Shown: piece after piece, positions 24,858 through 34,431 of the stretch
How the letters are laid out: the number at the start of each line of letters is the position of its first letter
How positions within the stretch are numbered: the first letter of the stretch is position 1
Assembly: GCF_001612765.1 (NCBI RefSeq)
Contig: NZ_BDBB01000009.1
Coordinates: 153,858 to 217,857, forward strand
Source: Nocardia arthritidis NBRC 100137
GTDB taxonomy: Bacteria > Actinomycetota > Actinomycetes > Mycobacteriales > Mycobacteriaceae
Length of the DNA stretch: 64,000 bases
Direction: 5' to 3'
The notes under the pieces: model-generated
Told to the model about the DNA's origin: nothing
Seen by the model: only the letters and a program-made list of their open reading frames with translations
The model's database searches: none
Translations under genes and position numbers: made by a program

Positions 24858-27800
24858 TCAGGCGAACGGCCAACGGGTCAGCCGGTCCTCGGCGCGCGAC
24901 TCATAGGGCCGTGCGCCGAGTACGCGCGCCCGGTGCCGCGCCGCGACCACCTCGTCGTGCGCGCCGGGGAGACCGAGGATTCCGCGCGCGGTACCGCGAT
25001 AGAGCCCGGACGGCCCGAGGCACACCAGTCCGGGCCATTGCACGAGCAGCGTCTCACCCCAGCCCTGGGTCAGCGGCTCGAGTTCGGCGGCGAGCTCGGC
25101 CACCCGGTCGCGCCACCGCGGCGCGCGCTGCCCCACCGCGAGCAGCGCCTCGAGCAACAGCGGCACCCGCACCACGACCCGCGGGCCGTGCCACCTCCCC
25201 GGCAGGGCGACAACCGACTCGATCGACGACATCGCCCGGTCGTGGTCACCCATCTCCGCCGCGGCCATCGCGACCACCAGCGCGAAGTCCTCGTCGAAGT
25301 CCTCGGCCATGCGGTCGGCTTCGGCCAGCACCTCGGCGAGGCGTCCCCGGTGCCACAGTTCGATCGAACTGCTCGTCAGCACCGAGGCCTCGGCGAGCAA
25401 CCGGGCCTGATCGTCGACCGTCCCCAGATCGGCGGCGAAATTCGTCATCAGCACCCGGGACCGCTGGTAGTCGCCACGCAGCACGGCGAGCATCACCTGC
25501 CACCACAGCTGAGTCGCCGCGAGGTCGGCGCCGCCGCCGGAAGCGAGCCGGGCGAATTCGGCCGACAGTCTGCGGACCAGTCGCATATCGCCAGCTTCGA
25601 GGGCACAGACACGGCGCAGGTGGACCGCCGTCGCCCGCGCCGCGCGGTCGTGGCCCGCGAGTTCTTCCAATTCCTCGGCGATCTCGCGCCGGTCGGCGAC
25701 GGTCGTCGGGTCCCAGGTGCACACGAACTCGGCCAGCAGCACCTGCGGCCACGACCGGCTGCCCGGTGCGCTGCGTGCCCGCGCGTCGGCCAGGACGTCG
25801 AGATCGCCCGCGAAACCGTGAATCGCACGGTCGGCGGCCTCGATCGCTTCCACCTCGGCGACCAGATCGGCGTCGAGATCGAGGCGATGGGCTAATGCCT
25901 GTGCTCGCAGCCCCGACGAACCGGCTTGCACCACACCGTAGCCGGAGAAGTACCCGGCGACGCCGCGGGGTGCGGCCAGCAGCGCGGTTCGCGCCAGCCC
26001 GGCCCAGTCGCCGCGCTCGCCGCATCGCCGCCCGGCCCGGTCGAAACACGCGGCAGCCGCGTCGAAGTGACCGAGGCGGTTACGCGCCTGTCCGGCGAGC
26101 CGATCCAATTCGATGGCCAGTTCCACGTCGCCGGAGCCCGCGTGCCGGGCCCCGCGCGCGGCGAGTTCCGCGCATTCGGTAGCCGCGTCGCGCCGCAGTG
26201 CGTCTCGCGCCGCGGCGGCACAGGCCTGCGCCGCGGCGGGATCCAGCGAATCGAGCGCGGCGGCGCTGCGGTGCAATGCCCACGCGGCGAGCGCATCGGG
26301 CCGCAGGTCGGCCAGCGCGTCCGCGATCCGTTTGTGCAGCAGGGCGGTTCGTACCTCGCCGATGGTGGCCAGCACGGCGGCGCGCACGAGTTCGTGCCCG
26401 AAGGCGACGGCGCCGCCCTCGACCGACACGACTCGCGCGGCGACGAGTTCGCCGATCCGGTCGTCGAAACGCGGCGCGCCGTCGGCGGCAGCGGCCAATC
26501 CGACCGGGGCGTGCGGGCCGATGACGGCCAGCACCTCGGCGAGCGCCCGTGCCGCAGGCGAAACGGCGCCCAGCTTCGCCGCCGTGATCTCGGTCGCCGC
26601 GCCACCGACATCCAACCGGCGACCGGTCCGGACGAGATCGCACAGTTGCGCCGCGACGAACGGGCTGCCGCCGCTCACCTGGACGATCTGGGCACGCGCC
26701 CGCGGACCCGCCGAACTCGCGTCGGCGCGCACCAATTCGTCCACCGCGGCGTCCGACAACGGCGGCAGGTCCACCGCGACGTGGGCGCCCGCGGAGCGCA
26801 GCAACCGCACCGCGGCGTCCACCTCGGCCGGGAGCGGCTCGGGCCGCACCGTGAGCAACAGCAAGACCGGATGAGCGCGCAGTACCCGCATCGCGGCCGC
26901 GATCATCCGCACCGAGTCGGGGTCGGCCCACTGCACGTCGTCGATGATCGCGACCATCCGGCCGGTCTCCCGTATCACCTCCGCGAAGAGCGTGGCGAGC
27001 GCGCGCGGTGTCGGGATGTCAGGGACCGCGCGCCCGGCCAGCGTCGCCTGATCCAGCCACGGCGTGAGCGTCGCCAGAGCCGGGGAACCCACCCCGCTGC
27101 TGCCCGCGGTGAAGAAGGCCGCGTCGCCGTGGCGTCGCACGGTGTCCTCGACGACGGCCGTCTTGCCGATGCCCGGTGCGCCGCGCACCGTCACGACGGT
27201 CAATCCCCGCTGTGACCGGTCTCGGGCGCGGTCGAGGACTGCGGCGATGTCGTCACGTCCGACGAGGGCCGAGCGCCCCGGCGGCGAGAGCGTCGGCGGG
27301 TGGCGGATCTCGTGCTCGATCCGGGTGGTGTCGGGCGCGGGATCGAGCCCGAACTCTTCGCGCAGCTCGCGCCGCAACCGGGTGAGCACGTCGAGCGCCT
27401 CCGAGATCCGTCCGCAGTCGCGCAGCGCCAGCGCCAGCAGCCGAGCCGTGCCTTCCCGATGCGGATACCGCTCGCGTTCGTCGGTGAGTAGGGTGACCGC
27501 GCGCCCGGCCCGGCCCAGCACGATCAATCCCTCGGCGCACAACTCGACCAGTTCCGATCGCAACTCGTCCAAACGCGCGCGCTCGGGAGCGAGTTCGGCG
27601 ATGTCGCCGACATCCGGCAGCGCGTCGCCGCGCCACAGGCGCAACGCGCGCTCGAGCAGATCCACGGTGCGTCCGACGTCGCCATCGGCGTGTGCCGCCC
27701 TGGCGTCCCTGGACAGCACGTCGAGCAGGTCGAGGTCGGTGCCCGAACCGCCGCACCGCAGCGCGTAGCCGTTGGGGCCGGTCTCGATCCGGACGTCGGG

Positions 27801-28064
27801 CAGTGGCCGCAGCGCCCGGCGCAACCGTGACACATAACCCTGGAGGGTGACCAGGGCGCTGTCGGGCGGCCTTCCGCGCCAGAGCAATTCGCACAGATAG
27901 TGCGCGCTGCGGGCGGTGCGCTCGGCCGCGAGGATGACCAGGAGATCGGCGTGTTTGCGCGCCGGGATGGCGATGCGGGCGCCGTCCGGGCCGCGCACCT
28001 CCAGCGGACCGAGCACCGCGATGGCGGGTGAGTCGTCGCCGGACCCGCCGCGCACCAGCGTCAC
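24858..28064 (-). CDS. SARP-type regulator fused to a STAND ATPase (AfsR-like)
   Basis: The 1068-residue protein has an OmpR-type winged helix (residues about 15-95, AVLGPLEVRGPDGARIAIPA), a bacterial transcriptional activation domain (about 105-250), an ATPase with Walker A VRGAPGIGKTAVVED at about 294-305 and VAIIDDVQWADPDS as Walker B, then a long TPR-like tail without a LuxR domain. SARP-STAND proteins activate secondary metabolism. The GTG at 28064 is chosen because GAGG precedes it and it leaves 27 bp to the divergent membrane gene at 28092; the shared promoter region would then be very tight, so one of the messages may be leaderless. Confidence 0.9.
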   Translation of the reverse strand: MTLVRGGSGDDSPAIAVLGPLEVRGPDGARIAIPARKHADLLVILAAERTARSAHYLCELLWRGRPPDSALVTLQGYVSRLRRALRPLPDVRIETGPNGYALRCGGSGTDLDLLDVLSRDARAAHADGDVGRTVDLLERALRLWRGDALPDVGDIAELAPERARLDELRSELVELCAEGLIVLGRAGRAVTLLTDERERYPHREGTARLLALALRDCGRISEALDVLTRLRRELREEFGLDPAPDTTRIEHEIRHPPTLSPPGRSALVGRDDIAAVLDRARDRSQRGLTVVTVRGAPGIGKTAVVEDTVRRHGDAAFFTAGSSGVGSPALATLTPWLDQATLAGRAVPDIPTPRALATLFAEVIRETGRMVAIIDDVQWADPDSVRMIAAAMRVLRAHPVLLLLTVRPEPLPAEVDAAVRLLRSAGAHVAVDLPPLSDAAVDELVRADASSAGPRARAQIVQVSGGSPFVAAQLCDLVRTGRRLDVGGAATEITAAKLGAVSPAARALAEVLAVIGPHAPVGLAAAADGAPRFDDRIGELVAARVVSVEGGAVAFGHELVRAAVLATIGEVRTALLHKRIADALADLRPDALAAWALHRSAAALDSLDPAAAQACAAAARDALRRDAATECAELAARGARHAGSGDVELAIELDRLAGQARNRLGHFDAAAACFDRAGRRCGERGDWAGLARTALLAAPRGVAGYFSGYGVVQAGSSGLRAQALAHRLDLDADLVAEVEAIEAADRAIHGFAGDLDVLADARARSAPGSRSWPQVLLAEFVCTWDPTTVADRREIAEELEELAGHDRAARATAVHLRRVCALEAGDMRLVRRLSAEFARLASGGGADLAATQLWWQVMLAVLRGDYQRSRVLMTNFAADLGTVDDQARLLAEASVLTSSSIELWHRGRLAEVLAEADRMAEDFDEDFALVVAMAAAEMGDHDRAMSSIESVVALPGRWHGPRVVVRVPLLLEALLAVGQRAPRWRDRVAELAAELEPLTQGWGETLLVQWPGLVCLGPSGLYRGTARGILGLPGAHDEVVAARHRARVLGARPYESRAEDRLTRWPFA

Positions 28065-28091
28065 ACCAGCGCCCTCGTCGACTCTTGGCTC

Positions 28092-28835
28092 ATGACACAC
28101 ACCCAAGCACTCCTGCCAACCCCGGCCACCGGCGACGATGGGACCGTCGGCGGCCCCTCTCGCGAGACTGTAACGCGGATGTGCGGCGCCGCGCTGACCA
28201 TCGGCGGCGCCCTGTGCATCGCGGGCGGCTCACTGCACCCGATCGTCGCGGGCAAGGGCCATTCGGTCGAAGCGCTCACCAGTCCGGGCACACCGATCGC
28301 GCAGATCCTGCTCGGTATCGGAACCGTCCTGCTGGTGTTCGGCCTGCCCGGTATGTACGCGTGGCTGCGGCCGCGACTGGGCGCGATCGGGTTCGTCGGC
28401 ACGGTCGCCTACCTGCTCGGCAATATCGTCACCGCGACCGGACATCTCACCGTCGAACTGTTCGTCGCCTACCCTTTCGCATCCGATCCCGCGACCGCGC
28501 ACCTGATCGCGGGCGACGACAACATGATCGACACGACCGCGTTCGCGCTGTTCAACTCGATCGGCGGTCTGGTGATGCTCGCCGGGATGGGCCTGCTGGG
28601 CGCGAGTTTGCTGCGCCACCAAGCGGTTCCGCGCTGGATCGCGGTGCTCACCCTGCTCGGCATGGCCGGCTTCTTCCTCCCCATCCCCGCCACCCAGGGG
28701 CTGTCCGGATTCATCTACGAGGCGCCGCGCGGCATCGCCGTCGCCGCCATCGGCGTCCTGATGCTGCGCAGGCCGGGCGGATTGCGCCGCTGGGCGAAGC
28801 GCACGCGTGGCCCGGCCGCACCGCCGACCGCGTGA
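28092..28835 (+). CDS. polytopic membrane protein, unknown function
   Basis: The 247-residue protein has six predicted membrane helices (for example AALTIGGALCIAGGS, IGTVLLVFGLPGMYAWL, FVGTVAYLLGNIVTATGHL and the last near GIAVAAIGVLML). There is no transporter or enzyme signature I can name. It is divergent from, and probably controlled by, the SARP-STAND regulator. A perfect 21-bp hairpin follows. Confidence 0.78.
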   Translation: MTHTQALLPTPATGDDGTVGGPSRETVTRMCGAALTIGGALCIAGGSLHPIVAGKGHSVEALTSPGTPIAQILLGIGTVLLVFGLPGMYAWLRPRLGAIGFVGTVAYLLGNIVTATGHLTVELFVAYPFASDPATAHLIAGDDNMIDTTAFALFNSIGGLVMLAGMGLLGASLLRHQAVPRWIAVLTLLGMAGFFLPIPATQGLSGFIYEAPRGIAVAAIGVLMLRRPGGLRRWAKRTRGPAAPPTA

Positions 28836-28852
28836 CCGGGCCGCCCGGAGTG

Positions 28853-28908
28853 GAGCCGGGATGTCGTCACCGCCGCTGATCCCGGCCGCGGTGACGACAT
28901 CCCGGCTC
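28853..28908. terminator. 21-bp perfect-stem bidirectional terminator
   Basis: The arms 28853-28873 and 28888-28908 are exact complements (GAGCCGGGATG...CACCGC pairs with GCGGTG...CATCCCGGCTC) with a 14-nt loop. It separates convergent genes, lies 18 bp after the stop at 28835 and reaches into the TGA of the ABC gene at 28907. Confidence 0.9.
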
Positions 28909-30622
28909 ATTCGCTCGCTGCCGTTGCCATGGATATCGCCCAGAAGTCGGCGTACCGGCCACCCCGGCGCACCAACTGGTCGTGACTGCCCTCTTCGACG
29001 ATCCGGCCGTTGTCCAGGAAGACGATGTGATCGGCGCGTTGGACGGTCCGCAGCCGGTGCGCGACCAGCACCACCGTCCGGCCCGCCATCAGGCGCTCGA
29101 TACCGTCGTGCACAGCCGCCTCGTTCACCGGGTCCAGCGCGGAGGTCACCTCGTCCAGCAGCACGATGGGCGCGTTCTTCAGCAACGCTCGTGCGATCGA
29201 AACCCGTTGCCGCTCACCGCCGGACAGCAGCGCGCCGCCCTCGCCGACATTCGTCGCCCAGCCGCCGGGCAGCCGCTCGATCACCTCGTCCAGCCGGGCG
29301 GCGGTCGCCGCGGCCCGCACCTCGGCGTCGTCGGCGTCGGGACGGCCGAGGCGCACGTTCTCCTCGATGGTGCCGTCGAAGAGATAGACGTCCTGGAAGA
29401 CGATGGCGAACCGCCGCATCAGCACGTCGGTGCCGATCGCGCGCACGTCGACGCCTCCTACGCGCACCGTGCCGTCGTCCACGTCGTAGAACCGTGCGAG
29501 CAATTGCAGCAGTGTGCTCTTGCCCGCACCGGATGGTCCGACGATCGCGACCCGCTGTCCCTCGGGTACCGACAGCGACACCTCGTCGATCACGGTGCGG
29601 CCGCCGTGCCGGAAGACGACGGAGTCGAACGCCAGGTCGTGGCCGGTCGGCGGGATCGGCCTGCGCGGTTCCGGCAGCGACTCGGTGCGCAACACCGTGT
29701 CGAGACCGGCCAGCACGGACCGCGCGCCGCGAAGTTTGCCGCCGATCTCCGACAGCGACAGCAGCGGATCCGCGCAGCGGGCGGCCAGCACCAGGATGGT
29801 CAGGATCTCCGCCGCACCGATGTGGCCGCCGAGCGCCAGGTAGGCGCCGAGGGCCAGCAGCGCGGTGAACATCGCTTGGACCGTGAGCGTCAGGCCGACG
29901 ATGCCGGGCAGAGCTGACAGCATGGCGCGGCGGGAGGCGCGTTCGAGCGCCGACAACGAATCGTCGAGCATCCGGAATCGTTCGGTAGTCCGGCCGCCGG
30001 CGCGCAGGACCGGCTGCGCCTGAAGGAATTCGATGACTCTCCCCGTCGCCTCCTTCACGCGTTCGGTCCGTTCGGCATCCGCGGCGGCCATCGAGTGTCC
30101 CGTCCAGAGCTGGATCACCGCCACGACCGGCACGGCGGCCAGCGCGGCCAGCCCCATGCGCCAGTCGTAGGCGAGCATCACGGCGACGATCGTCAGCGGC
30201 GTCACACTCGCGGAGATCATCGGTGCGAGCAGATGCGCGATCACGCTCATCGCCTGCAGCACACCCTCGCTCGCGAGTACCGAAACCTCACCGACGCGGC
30301 GGGCGGTGAACCAGCCGAGGGGCAATCGGGCCAGGCGATCGCCGAATCGGCGATAGACACCGCGCAGCAGCGTGGTCCCGACCAGGAATCCGGACAGATC
30401 GCTGCGATAGCGCAGCGCCGCATAGCCCGCGATCGCCGCGCCGAAGGCGATCAGCCAGGGCCAGGCGTCCGTGGGCGTGTCGCCGAACAGCGCCCGCAAC
30501 AGCGGAACCAGAAGTGCGTAGGACAGGCCTTCCGCTATCGAGGTGGCCGTCATCATGGCCACGGTGCGACGTACGGGCCGCGCGTACTCGCGTCCCAGCA
30601 CGCGCAGCAGCATGCGAATCAT
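28907..30622 (-). CDS. ABC exporter half-transporter, second subunit
   Basis: The 571-residue protein has six membrane helices (residues about 15-300) and a C-terminal nucleotide-binding domain with Walker A VGPSGAGKSTLL, signature LLSGGERQRVS and Walker B APIVLLDEVTSALDP; the catalytic Glu is present. ATG 30622 overlaps the stop of the preceding half-transporter (ATGA), so the two are translationally coupled and should form a heterodimer. The pair resembles IrtAB/YbtPQ-type half-transporters, some of which handle siderophores, but no siderophore gene is nearby. Confidence 0.9.
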   Translation of the reverse strand: MIRMLLRVLGREYARPVRRTVAMMTATSIAEGLSYALLVPLLRALFGDTPTDAWPWLIAFGAAIAGYAALRYRSDLSGFLVGTTLLRGVYRRFGDRLARLPLGWFTARRVGEVSVLASEGVLQAMSVIAHLLAPMISASVTPLTIVAVMLAYDWRMGLAALAAVPVVAVIQLWTGHSMAAADAERTERVKEATGRVIEFLQAQPVLRAGGRTTERFRMLDDSLSALERASRRAMLSALPGIVGLTLTVQAMFTALLALGAYLALGGHIGAAEILTILVLAARCADPLLSLSEIGGKLRGARSVLAGLDTVLRTESLPEPRRPIPPTGHDLAFDSVVFRHGGRTVIDEVSLSVPEGQRVAIVGPSGAGKSTLLQLLARFYDVDDGTVRVGGVDVRAIGTDVLMRRFAIVFQDVYLFDGTIEENVRLGRPDADDAEVRAAATAARLDEVIERLPGGWATNVGEGGALLSGGERQRVSIARALLKNAPIVLLDEVTSALDPVNEAAVHDGIERLMAGRTVVLVAHRLRTVQRADHIVFLDNGRIVEEGSHDQLVRRGGRYADFWAISMATAASE

Positions 30623-32538
30623 CGGGGCTCGCCTCCTTGCGATGTCTGATCGGCGACGTCCGCGGGCCGCCGGTTGGTCGCGTTCCACTGCCTGCTCGGT
30701 GGCCCGAGCTCGCGCTGTAGCACGCCGCCGAGGGTTTCGACCGCATCGGTGCGCGCGGCTCGGTGTGATCGCCGGAATTCGGCGTACTTCCCGTTCTGTG
30801 CCAGCAGTTCGGCGGGCGTGCCGCGTTCGACGACCGATCCGTTCTCCAACATCACGACGGTGTCGGCGTCGGCGACGGTCTCGAGACGATGCGCGATGAC
30901 CAGGATCGTCCGATCGCCCTTCAGTGTCGTCATGGCTCGGCGCACGGCCTGTTCGGTCTGCGGGTCGGCGAAGGCGGTCGCCTCGTCGAGCACGAGAACG
31001 GGTGCGTCGGCCAGCAGCGCGCGGGCGATCGAGATCCGCTGCGCCTCACCGCCGGACAATCCGGCATCGGCGCCGAGCACCGTGTCGTAGCCGCGCGGCA
31101 GCTCGAGAATCCGGTCGTGGATGTTCGCCAGCCGGGCCGCGCGCACCACGTCGTCGAGGTCGGCCCGGGGTACCGCCAGCGCGATGTTGTCCGCGACCGA
31201 CGCGCGCAGCAGGCGAACGTCCTGGAAGACGAAGGAGACCATCCGGTAGAGCTCCCGGCTGCCGAGTTGGCGCAGGTCGACACCGCCCAGCCGGACCGAA
31301 CCGTGGGTCGGGTCGAAGAATCGGGGCAACAGCTGCACCAGGGTGGATTTCCCGCTTCCCGACGGCCCGACGATGGCGGTGACCGTACCCGGCTCGAGCA
31401 CCAGGTCGATCCCGCGCAGCACCTCGTGATCGGCGTCGTAGCCGAATCGGACCTCACGCAGCTCCACCCGGTGCCCTTGCGGTGCGACCGGGAGCGCGGG
31501 CTCCGGTAACGACGGCACCGCGAGCACGTCCCGGATCCGGCCGACCGCGCGCCGCGCGGCCTGCAGATCGTCGAAGCCGTGACCCAGCGCCGCGACCGGG
31601 GCGGTCAGGCCGAGTCCCAGCAAGAGGAACGGCAGGAGATCCGCCGGAGCCAGGGATCCGCCCATGATCAGGACGGTGCCGCCGATCAGCACGACCAGCA
31701 GCACGAACGGCGGCGACAGCATCACCTGCATCGCCGCGCCGATTCCAGCGAGACCGTGCACCATGCGCAAAAAAGCGTCCGCGAAATCGTCTGTGGCCGT
31801 GCGGAATCTCCGGTGGGCACGCTCGCCGGAGCCGAACGCCTTGACCACCGAGATGCCCTGCACGAATTCGACGGTCGCATTCGCGATCCGGCCCATCCCC
31901 GCGTCGAACTCCTGCTGTGTGCGCAGCCGGGCGGGGGTCATCATGAGGGGGACCAGCGCGACTGCCAGCACCACCGGTATCAGCGTGATCAAGGTCAGGC
32001 GCCAGTCGACGGTGAACAAGTAGATCAGCGACACCAGCGGCACGACGAAGGCCGCGACCAGCTCGCCAGGGGTGTGTGCGATGAGCGGGTGCACGGCATC
32101 GACGTCCTTGCCCACGATAGTCGCCAACTCGCCGGTGCGGCGGCCGGAGAACCATCCGATCGGGACCCGCCCCAGTCGTGCGGCCAGTTGCCTGCGCAAC
32201 GACAGCTGCACCCGGCCGTCGAGAAGATGCCCGAGTCCGGACGACGCGGCCGTGCACAGCAGCCGGACGAACAGCCCGGCCGCACCCGCGAGCACGATCA
32301 TCCGGACCTGACCGTGATCGATCGGGTTCGGCGACAACAGCGTTCGCCCCAGTTCGACCACCGCGAGCAGCGGCGCCAGACCAGCGACGGCGCCGACGAT
32401 CTGCAGGACGACGACGGCGGCGAAACCACCCAGGTAAGGGCGCAGCAACTCCGTCGCGCTCCGCTGCGCGGAGGGTTCGGCCTCCGATAGGGGTGGGGTG
32501 GACTGCTTCCTCGCCTCGGCGAGGTCGATGGTGCTCAT
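30619..32538 (-). CDS. ABC exporter half-transporter, first subunit
   Basis: The 639-residue protein carries a 50-residue cytoplasmic N terminus (MSTIDLAEARKQSTPPLSEA), six membrane helices and a nucleotide-binding domain with Walker A VGPSGSGKSTLV, signature LSGGEAQRIS and Walker B APVLVLDEATAFADP. The true start is ATG 32538, 20 bp after the esterase stop; a much longer in-frame extension lies inside the esterase gene and is not protein-like. Together with the next gene it forms a heterodimeric type IV transporter. The substrate is unknown; the two-component system next to the operon may regulate it. Confidence 0.9.
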   Translation of the reverse strand: MSTIDLAEARKQSTPPLSEAEPSAQRSATELLRPYLGGFAAVVVLQIVGAVAGLAPLLAVVELGRTLLSPNPIDHGQVRMIVLAGAAGLFVRLLCTAASSGLGHLLDGRVQLSLRRQLAARLGRVPIGWFSGRRTGELATIVGKDVDAVHPLIAHTPGELVAAFVVPLVSLIYLFTVDWRLTLITLIPVVLAVALVPLMMTPARLRTQQEFDAGMGRIANATVEFVQGISVVKAFGSGERAHRRFRTATDDFADAFLRMVHGLAGIGAAMQVMLSPPFVLLVVLIGGTVLIMGGSLAPADLLPFLLLGLGLTAPVAALGHGFDDLQAARRAVGRIRDVLAVPSLPEPALPVAPQGHRVELREVRFGYDADHEVLRGIDLVLEPGTVTAIVGPSGSGKSTLVQLLPRFFDPTHGSVRLGGVDLRQLGSRELYRMVSFVFQDVRLLRASVADNIALAVPRADLDDVVRAARLANIHDRILELPRGYDTVLGADAGLSGGEAQRISIARALLADAPVLVLDEATAFADPQTEQAVRRAMTTLKGDRTILVIAHRLETVADADTVVMLENGSVVERGTPAELLAQNGKYAEFRRSHRAARTDAVETLGGVLQRELGPPSRQWNATNRRPADVADQTSQGGEPR

Positions 32539-32558
32539 CGTTCTCCGGCCTTCGTCGA

Positions 32559-33500
32559 TCACTCTGCGGCTGAATGCTTTTGCGAGCCGGTCGACGTCTC
32601 CCCGGCCAGGGCGCGGCGCAGGACAGCGGCGAGTTCGGCGCTCTGGCGCTGGGACACCTCGGCGGACAGGATCGCCTGCGACCCGTGGAATGTGCCGGGC
32701 CACTGGTGCAGCTCGACCGGCACGCCCGCCTGCAGCAGGCGCAGCGCGTAGTCGATGTCTTCGTCGCGGTTCGGGCAGAACTCGGCGGTAGCGATGTAGG
32801 CGGGTGGCAGACCGGACAGATCCGTGGCCCGCGCAGGCGCGGCGTACGGTGTGGCAGGCGTGGAACCCAGGTAGTGCTGCCACATCTGAGCCACCTTCGC
32901 CCGCGTCACGAAGGGCGTATCGGTGAAGTTGCGCGCCGACCATGCCTGCTGCCGGTCATCGAGGGCGGGTTGGTTGAGCAGCTGGAATCGGATCGGCGGC
33001 CCTTGCTGGTCACGCGCCCGCAACGCCACCGCGGCCGCGAGTCCCGCGCCGGCGCTGTGGCCTCCGATCGCGATGCGCGCCGGGTCGATGCCGAGTTCGG
33101 CCGCGTGCTCGGCCGTCCAGGCCAGCACCGCGTATACGTCGTCGTGAGCGGCGGGGAACGGATGTTCCGGCGCCAGGCGGAAGCCCACCGAGATCACCGT
33201 CGCGCCGGAATTCTCGGCGAGCATCGCGGCCCACGGATGTTCGGTGTTCAGATCGCCCATGACGAATCCGCCGCCGTGCAGCCAGATCATCGCGCCTCGC
33301 GCCCCGCGTGGCCGATAGATCCGTATCGGCACCTCGACGTCGCCGGGCACCGTTCGATCTTCGATGTGCAGGTGCGCGGTGGCCGGTACCGGGATCGCGG
33401 CGGCCAACTCGGCGAGGCGTTTGCGGGCGGTGACGGGGTCGCTCAGGTCGGCCGGGGGGAAGAACGAGACAGCTGCTTCGAGTTCGGTATCCAAGATCAT
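32559..33500 (-). CDS. alpha/beta hydrolase of the hormone-sensitive lipase family
   Basis: The 313-residue enzyme has the oxyanion-hole motif IWLHGGGFVMGD, the nucleophile elbow IGGHSAGAGLAA with the catalytic Ser, and a C-terminal HQWPGTFHGSQ with the catalytic His; Asp is likely in AEFCPNRDEDID. This is the HSL (bacterial family IV) carboxylesterase type, cytoplasmic, without a signal peptide. It is the first gene of the operon with the two ABC half-transporters, which suggests that it trims an acylated compound before or after transport; this is inference. Confidence 0.92.
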   Translation of the reverse strand: MILDTELEAAVSFFPPADLSDPVTARKRLAELAAAIPVPATAHLHIEDRTVPGDVEVPIRIYRPRGARGAMIWLHGGGFVMGDLNTEHPWAAMLAENSGATVISVGFRLAPEHPFPAAHDDVYAVLAWTAEHAAELGIDPARIAIGGHSAGAGLAAAVALRARDQQGPPIRFQLLNQPALDDRQQAWSARNFTDTPFVTRAKVAQMWQHYLGSTPATPYAAPARATDLSGLPPAYIATAEFCPNRDEDIDYALRLLQAGVPVELHQWPGTFHGSQAILSAEVSQRQSAELAAVLRRALAGETSTGSQKHSAAE

Positions 33501-33546
33501 GCCGTCGATCGTCGCGCTCGCCGGGCATGCTCGGCTTCCGGCGACG

Positions 33547-33618
33547 GGAGGCGCTGTCTACGTGAATACGCGTACGCGAGTCGCGATCGGCTGCGTCGAT
33601 CGTCGTAGCCGGTCGCGC
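33547..33618 (+). repeat. 72-bp inverted repeat, copy A
   Basis: This copy matches copy B at 35695-35766 on the opposite strand at 63 of 72 positions by my count, with no gaps. The conserved core is GCTGTCTACGTGAAT and CGCGATCGGCTGCGTCG followed by GTCGTAGCC. The right part can fold, since GCGATCGGCT pairs imperfectly with AGCCGGTCGC. It lies 47 bp upstream of the esterase/ABC operon start. The remaining gap to 33753 shows no gene. Confidence 0.85.
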
Positions 33619-33753
33619 ATCCGGTTCACGAATCACTCACCGCGGCAACGACCTACCGCGACAACCACCCCAACGTATTGCGAAGATCTCGTCCGCGCGT
33701 CGCTCGTTGCCCAAAGGGCCGCACCGGCATCAGGACGTGGAGGAACCCGATCG

Positions 33754-34431
33754 CTACGGGGTGGGATCGCTCAGCCCGGTCTGGTAGGCGATCACGACCA
33801 GCTGCGCGCGGTCGCGCGCACCCAGTTTCACCATCGCGCGGCTGACATGGGTGCGCGCGGTGGCGGGACTGAGAAACAGCGCGGCGCCGATCTCGTCATT
33901 GCTCATGCCCTGCCCCACCAGGGCCAGCACTTCGCGCTCCCGGTCGGTCAGCACGGCGAGCCGGTCCTCGGCCGACTTGGCCGCCCTGCGCTGCGCGGTG
34001 AACTGGCTGATCAGGCGGCGGGTGATCCGAGGTGCGAGCAACGCGTCACCGGCGGCGATCACTCGGATGGCGTGCAGGAGTTCGGCGGGGCCCGCGTCTT
34101 TGAGCAAGAATCCGCTCGCGCCCGCCTGCAAGGCGTCGAAGACATTCTCGTCGGTGTCGTAGGTGGTGAGGATGAGCACCTTGACCCGTTCCATCCCGGT
34201 GGCCTGCGCGATCTGGGCGGTGGCGCGTATCCCGTCCAGTCGGGGCATGCGGATGTCCATCAGGACGACGTCGGGGCGAGTGGCACGGGCGATTTCGACC
34301 GCTTCCGCGCCGGTGGTGGCTTCACCGACCACCGTGATGTCGTCCTCCAGATCGAGCAGGACCTTGAAACCGGAGCGGACCAGGCGTTCGTCGTCGGCGA
34401 GCAGAACCTTGATCGGAGGCGTCGAGTTCAC
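33754..34431 (-). CDS. NarL/LuxR-type response regulator
   Basis: The 225-residue protein has a receiver domain with DD near residues 13-14, the phosphoacceptor Asp59 in VVLMDIRMPRLDG and Lys in GFLLKDAG, then a LuxR helix-turn-helix, LTDREREVLALVGQGMSNDE through SPATARTHVSRAMVKLG. The GTG start overlaps the kinase stop (GTGA), showing translational coupling. Direct repeats or palindromes bound by it are not known; the 72-bp inverted repeat upstream of both its own operon and the ABC operon is a candidate target. Confidence 0.93.
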   Translation of the reverse strand: MNSTPPIKVLLADDERLVRSGFKVLLDLEDDITVVGEATTGAEAVEIARATRPDVVLMDIRMPRLDGIRATAQIAQATGMERVKVLILTTYDTDENVFDALQAGASGFLLKDAGPAELLHAIRVIAAGDALLAPRITRRLISQFTAQRRAAKSAEDRLAVLTDREREVLALVGQGMSNDEIGAALFLSPATARTHVSRAMVKLGARDRAQLVVIAYQTGLSDPTP

